Below are positions 17,298-20,510 of a stretch of DNA of 20,510 bases, piece after piece. Numbering within the stretch: the stretch's first letter is position 1; each line of letters begins with the position of its first letter. The position numbers and the translations under genes are program-made. The notes beneath the pieces are model-generated. The model was not told the DNA's origin and made no database searches. It saw nothing but the letters and a program-made list of their open reading frames with translations. Source of the stretch: Chara braunii (taxonomy: Eukaryota; Streptophyta; Charophyceae; Charales; Characeae); the NCBI GenBank assembly GCA_003427395.1, contig BFEA01000449.1:395014-415523 (forward strand). Reading direction: 5' to 3'.

Positions 17298-17921
17298 TGT
17301 CAGAGCTGTGATGATCTGCTCACTAGTGGGTGCAGTCATCATCATACACCTACGTACGATGTACTAGGAGAGACGTCGACAGCACGAGGCCCAATCCAGA
17401 TTGCAAACAGTCTGCTCCCTTGGAACCCATGCTGTGCTCTGGATGATGAGAAGATGTTACGGTAGCTTGCCAATGCATCAGACAGACTAGATAAGATAAG
17501 TGTAAGATAACAGAGAGTAAGTTTTGCGCTCGTGGACTTGAAATGGTAAGGGGCTACCTTAGCCTCAAGGGTAACCCGAACACGATACCATGCCCACCAT
17601 ACTTGGTGAAAATTGGCAACCAATTGCAATGGTAGGGACGATGGAAGAGAACAGAGAAAAGAGGAGCCTTGAGTTGATGGTGTCTCTCCTACTTTGCAGT
17701 GCATGCCGATGTCGGTCAGGTTCGGCCTACAGACTGAAAGAGCAATGCACTTCAAGTCCGATAGACAGGGCCTCGGACAAGCAGGTCGACATCGGTCAGG
17801 TTCGGCCTACAGATTCGTCGACGCAGCGGCAATGACCAACCATGCTCTCCCAGACCTCGCGCCCATCATTACCCGCCTTTGCCAACCTTCAAATTAATAA
17901 CAGCTTGGCTTGCAACAACAC
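17298..17921. other. Probable intron or intergenic stretch of the minus-strand gene candidate
   Basis: A 137-codon minus-strand frame (17342-17755) shows no motif, and parts are pyrimidine-rich. It contains a local direct repeat (17708 and 17788). No exon with good sites could be fixed here. Confidence 0.35.
17708..17813 (+). repeat. Direct repeat, 26 bp, 80 bp apart
   Basis: TCGGTCAGGTTCGGCCTACA is identical at 17712 and 17792, extended to GAYRTCGGTC.. on the left and ..AGA on the right (17708-17733 and 17788-17813). The high identity means a recent duplication. Confidence 0.85.
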
Positions 17922-18019
17922 CTGAGAAAACTCCACCACATGTGGCTTCAACACCTCCCAGTGAAGTTTGCTTTCCAGCTCGCCATCATGGGTATGTTTC
18001 CTCAAAAAGGAGAGTTGAT
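17922..18019 (-). CDS. Candidate exon, minus-strand multi-exon gene
   Basis: The segment begins after GGCTGGCAG and ends before GTGTTG (TCTCAG|GTGTTG). In one frame it reads QLSFLRKHTHDGELESKL and then HWEVLKPHVVEFSQ, uninterrupted and protein-like. The acceptor has a weak pyrimidine tract, so the left limit in the minus sense is uncertain. No family recognised. Confidence 0.25.
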
Positions 18020-18171
18020 CTGCCAGCCTTCCTGGCAGAGCTGTACATGGTGGATGGGTAGAGCTGATCTGCCGCCTTCTGGGCTCAATCAGGTGCCACT
18101 TTGTGGTTGGTTAATAGTGGTGCCCACGGAGCGATGGCCTGGCTGACATATGGTCGATGGGAAACACCCAC

Positions 18172-18225
18172 CTGCAATGCCCTCCTTGAAGTCCTCGCTG
18201 CCTTCAATCACGCTTTCCAGCAAAT
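18172..18225 (-). CDS. Candidate 54-nt exon, minus-strand multi-exon gene
   Basis: It is preceded (minus sense) by TTGCTTCTATCCTTCTTCC..GGGAAG, a pyrimidine-rich approach with an AAG acceptor, and followed by CAG|GTGGGTG, a good donor. It encodes LLESVIEGSEDFKEGIA in 18 codons, an acidic helix-like stretch. It follows the 18312-18610 exon at a plausible intron distance (86 bp). Confidence 0.3.
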
Positions 18226-18311
18226 CTTCCCGGAAGAAGGATAGAAGCAAGATCACACTAATCCTAGCTTGCTCAGGGAATGCTCAGGGAAGGCTCATGG
18301 AATATACTCAC

Positions 18312-18610
18312 TTGATCAACCATCTTGAAGTAAGCAGATTCGGTACCTTGGGGAGGAGCCACCCGCCATACACCTCATTCACCCTCAGCTTGGTACTTGC
18401 CGAATCGACATCAGCAGCAACTGCACAATCAGAAGCTGTGACAGAACATCCCACATGTTCGTCCAGCTGTTCGTCCTCGTTGTCGCCTAAATAGATTTTG
18501 CCAAGTGAAGCAAAGCTTCCATGCTCCAGGGTATGGTGTACACTTCCGAGAAGGGAAAAGTTGGCAGAATATGCTTGCCCTGCGATCATCAGTCGCGCAG
18601 AGACACTCAT
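18312..18610 (-). CDS. Candidate 299-nt exon with strong splice sites
   Basis: On the minus strand the acceptor CGCTTCCCCCCTTTGCAG ends just before 18610, and the donor AA|GTGAGTAT starts at 18311. Both match consensus well. The single open frame between them spans the whole exon, and its first in-intron stop is the TGA of the donor itself. That is what is expected when an ORF is a true exon. The peptide starts MSVSARLMIAGQAYSANFSL. It has an acidic stretch GDNEDEQLDEHVG, then a Ser/Ala/Asp-rich part, and ends VYGGWLLPKVPNLLTSRWLI. No known domain is recognised. It lies between the 181-codon frame upstream and smaller exon candidates downstream on the same strand. Confidence 0.4.
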
Positions 18611-18657
18611 CTGCAAAGGGGGGAAGCGCTGCTGACTCTGCTGAAGACACTCTCCCC

Positions 18658-18788
18658 AGTTATGTTTCTTCTCGTTCACGACAAACAAGTGTTCGAAAAT
18701 GCTTCAGGTGAGCACACAGACACTTCTTCCTACTTGAGAGAGCAACCCTGGCAAGCTTCAGGGAAGATATTCCCAGAGACAAATCCCA
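18658..18788 (-). CDS. Possible exon with unresolved donor
   Basis: After CACACTTACCAG (ending at 18789, minus sense) a frame reads WDLSLGISSLKLARVALSSR, KKCLCAHLKHFRTLVCRERE and then a stop at about 18658. It is basic and protein-like, but no convincing donor precedes the stop. The opposite strand here carries a GTAAGT donor in the same bases, so the true coding strand is not settled. Confidence 0.2.
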
Positions 18789-18817
18789 CTGGTAAGTGTG
18801 ATACACATTCGCTTCTG

Positions 18818-19363
18818 TCAATCATCGGCTGTGTCAGTGTCTTCATTTGCGGTGGGACCCCTAATCAACCCACTGGCAGCATCCTCTTCGCATCCATCCT
18901 CGTCTTCTAGCTCACGCTCTGGCAATGCTCGCCGAGGCCGCTTTCTCGAGCTAGAAGAAGGGTTTGAAAAAAACCCTCGATTGCGAATGAACGTTATGGC
19001 ATCTAGAGGGTCCAAAGCATTCAAAAGAGCAGAGATAAGGCTACAGATGCCGGATCGCCAATGGGTATGGCCCTGGACGGTCTTCGGATGAGAATTCACT
19101 TCGACGATCTGTATTTTGGCCCCCTTGGCGTTCGGGCCAACCTCCTCAAGGATAGATTGCCACTCTTTCCTGATCGAGGAAATATCTCTGTCATCGGCGT
19201 TACAAACATCGGTAAGAGCGACAAATACTGGCACCTGCAGGACAAACCAGCGACGGCAAAACAACGACCGTAAAGTCAACAGCAGCCACTGGAGGGAAGG
19301 AGATCCATCGGAAAGCCCTAATGCATTCATCAGAGTCGATACAAATTGTCGCTTGGACATCAT
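18818..19363 (-). CDS. 181-codon open frame, unknown protein
   Basis: This is the longest open frame of the window. After a possible N-terminal segment (MSKRQFVSTLMNALGLSDGS) comes VPVFVALTDVCNADDRD, IRKEWQSILEEVGPNAKGAK and IQIVEVNSHPKTVQGHTHW. Then follow ICSLISALLNALDPLDAITF, a basic RKRPRR patch (possible nuclear signal) and an acidic tail (LEDEDGCEED). The alternation of hydrophobic strands and helices looks like a folded alpha/beta domain, perhaps the C-terminal half of a P-loop NTPase or GTPase-like fold, but no nucleotide-binding loop is visible, so I assign no function. TTTGTCCTGCAG just before 19234 is a strong acceptor, so the real exon may begin there (VPVFVALT). The upstream N-terminal part would then be missing from this window or cut off by the repeats near 19400. 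About 0.4 such frames might arise by chance in a window of this size (rough estimate), so length alone does not prove it. Confidence 0.4.
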   Translation of the reverse strand: MMSKRQFVSTLMNALGLSDGSPSLQWLLLTLRSLFCRRWFVLQVPVFVALTDVCNADDRDISSIRKEWQSILEEVGPNAKGAKIQIVEVNSHPKTVQGHTHWRSGICSLISALLNALDPLDAITFIRNRGFFSNPSSSSRKRPRRALPERELEDEDGCEEDAASGLIRGPTANEDTDTADD

Positions 19364-19389
19364 TGAGTCATTGTCCCACTAAATTAAGA

Positions 19390-19411
19390 TTTTTTTTTTT
19401 TTTTTTTTTTT
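19390..19411. repeat. Poly(T) tract
   Basis: Uninterrupted 22 T flanked by AAATTAA on the right. It lies immediately upstream (minus sense) of the 181-codon frame and may mark an insertion that separated that frame from its earlier exons. Confidence 0.9.
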
Positions 19412-19958
19412 AAATTAAATAGAGACGATGCTCCAAATCTATTCGTGGGGAGCAACACGGCTGGGAACCGGGCCCAGCGTCCCTTACACTGCAGCGAGCG
19501 AAGAGTCTCAATGAACTTACAAATAAATAACAATCGCTTGTTGGCTTACCTCAACTTGGACTTAAAAGTAAACCAACGAGCTAAAAGTCAACGTAACTCA
19601 GCTTGCTTCTGTTTCTCTTTATTTCATCGGAGTTTCACCAACTCATCAGGAGGCTGAACCCTCAACAGTCTGCACAATCCCCTAACTGATTATACTGTAA
19701 GTGATAATCCACCTTAACCCCGGCTGTGGTTCAGCATCAACGACTGCCCGACAACTGATACCCTGAGGTGGGCACCAACCACTACCCTCAAGGTACCTGT
19801 GACAAAAATCAAAGCAGACTGTCACTCACCCACACCAGATGGAAAACTCTACGTACTGTGGCTTCACAACCCACCACAAGCCAGCAAAACACCCACGAAA
19901 CAAAGAAAGGTCTGTCACAGCCAAAAAATACACTCCATATGGTGCTAGCGAAGTCGTG
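19412..19958. other. Repeat-derived stretch without a recognisable gene
   Basis: Frames of up to 70 codons only. GGAGTTTCACCAACTCATCA at 19629-19648 recurs identically at 20148-20167. The composition, with AATAAATAA near 19523 and the shared motif, suggests the remains of a retroelement terminal region, but no primer-binding site or polypurine tract could be fixed. Confidence 0.45.
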
Positions 19959-20117
19959 GTATATATAGTCAAACAGAGCTGCCCGGTAAACCGTAGGCAG
20001 AGAGGGAGAAGAGGACAATATATACATATATATAGTCAAACAGAGCTTTCAGGTAAATATATATCGTCAAACAGAGCTGCCCAGTAAACTGTAGGCAGAG
20101 AGGGAGAAGAGGACAAC
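19959..20117 (+). repeat. Tandem repeat, about 98-bp period, with a partial middle copy
   Basis: ATATATAGTCAAACAGAGCT occurs at about 19961 and 20028 and, with one change (TATATCGTC), at about 20058. The first and third copies continue with GCCCRGTAAACYGTAGGCAG and AGAGGGAGAAGAGGACAA. The middle copy is short (about 30 bp). TA-rich linkers join the copies. Confidence 0.8.
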
Positions 20118-20165
20118 AAACGAGGGCCTCTGACAAACTGTTTCGTTGGAGTTTCACCAACTCAT

Positions 20166-20266
20166 CATATATATTGTCACATAACTATGAACTAAAAGAG
20201 CGCACTTTGCAAAACAAACGGCAGAAACAAAAAAAACAAAAAACAAGACAAACATGAAGGGACACC
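20166..20266 (+). repeat. Dispersed repeat X, second copy
   Basis: Diverged copy of 15136-15240 in the same orientation: ATATTGTCA, AGAGCGCACTTTGC, AAACAAAC, then AAGACAAACATGAAGGGACA. It has gained A-runs in the middle and lacks the palindrome of the first copy. Confidence 0.6.
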
Positions 20267-20285
20267 ATTTCATCTCCCCCTGCAT

Positions 20286-20348
20286 CCCCCGACGGTCGGC
20301 GGCCCTTGACTGGTCGGCACCTGCCGGTCGGGGGTCGTCGGCACCCCG
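20286..20348. other. GC-rich GGTCGG cluster with inverted ends
   Basis: CCCCCGAC (20286-20293) is the exact reverse complement of GTCGGGGG (20327-20334). Between and after them GGTCGG or GTCGG recurs at least four times. The patch stands out sharply from the A-rich DNA on both sides. It can fold into a hairpin with an 8-bp stem. Its function is unknown. Confidence 0.5.
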
Positions 20349-20429
20349 CACAAAAAAAGGGAAAAAAAAAGGCCCTGATTCCAGGACCCCTAATAACCCC
20401 ACCAACACAACTGTGATGTGTGAAAACGC

Positions 20430-20431
<2 letters not shown>

Positions 20432-20510
<79 letters not shown>
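20432..20510. repeat. (GA)n microsatellite at window end
   Basis: Pure GA repeat of at least 79 nt running off the window, so its full length is unknown. Confidence 0.95.

Noticed and set aside
17342-17755. 137-codon minus-strand ORF
   Set aside because: No motif, low-complexity parts, and no flanking splice sites of quality. It may be intron.
18521-18910. 129-codon plus-strand ORF as the coding strand
   Set aside because: It is antisense to the better-supported minus-strand exons. It is kept only as an ambiguity in the findings because of a GTAAGT site.

Overview
This is eukaryotic nuclear DNA, most likely from a land plant or streptophyte alga with a large, repeat-rich genome. The sequence shows long homopolymers, GT/GA and GTT microsatellites, a tRNA-like SINE head, a plant-type PIF/Harbinger transposase fossil, short inverted-repeat elements, and GT..AG splice-like sites. 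There is no prokaryotic gene organisation and no complete, intact gene that I can name. The species cannot be told from the window. It begins in poly(A) and ends inside an (AG)n tract, so it is probably one contig bounded by low-complexity sequence. A 161-nt poly(A) run contains one ambiguous base (N at 3705).

Layout. 1-5.2 kb is very AT-rich and almost gene-free. It holds degenerate tandem repeats (1929-2210), the long poly(A) run (3633-3793) and a minus-strand tRNA-derived SINE-like head (about 3848-3925). 5.4-6.6 kb holds a broken PIF/Harbinger transposase pseudogene on the plus strand. Its reading frame changes several times, it has stops, and two of its three catalytic acidic positions are replaced. 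A second decayed reading frame of unknown type follows at 6982-7452. Then come a compound GT/GA microsatellite (7519-7632) and a polypyrimidine tract between two copies of a 90-100 bp direct repeat. 8.9-9.7 kb holds a degenerate tandem array of about 65/66 bp whose minus strand reads as a decayed protein repeat of 22 residues. A 144-bp GC-rich inverted-repeat element sits inside it.

From about 10.7 kb the base composition becomes clearly richer in GC. This half carries further members of the same short inverted-repeat family (11878-12056, 14221 onward, 15462-15672), which begin AACCACCASTA and favour TTA targets. It also carries several short tandem and direct repeats. At about 16.6-19.4 kb the minus strand carries a scatter of exon-like open segments with good splice sites, including the longest open frame of the window (181 codons, 18818-19363) and a three-fold tandem duplication of one exon-sized module (16911-17297). 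I read this as an unrecognised multi-exon gene or a recent pseudogene. 19.9-20.3 kb is made of tandem and dispersed repeats.

The most interesting points are three. First, the fossil 22-residue repeat gene with a mobile element inserted in phase. Second, the apparently undescribed family of GC-rich TTA-target inverted-repeat elements. Third, the exon-triplicated minus-strand gene candidate. The window is mainly a record of transposition and decay; no set of genes here forms a visible pathway.
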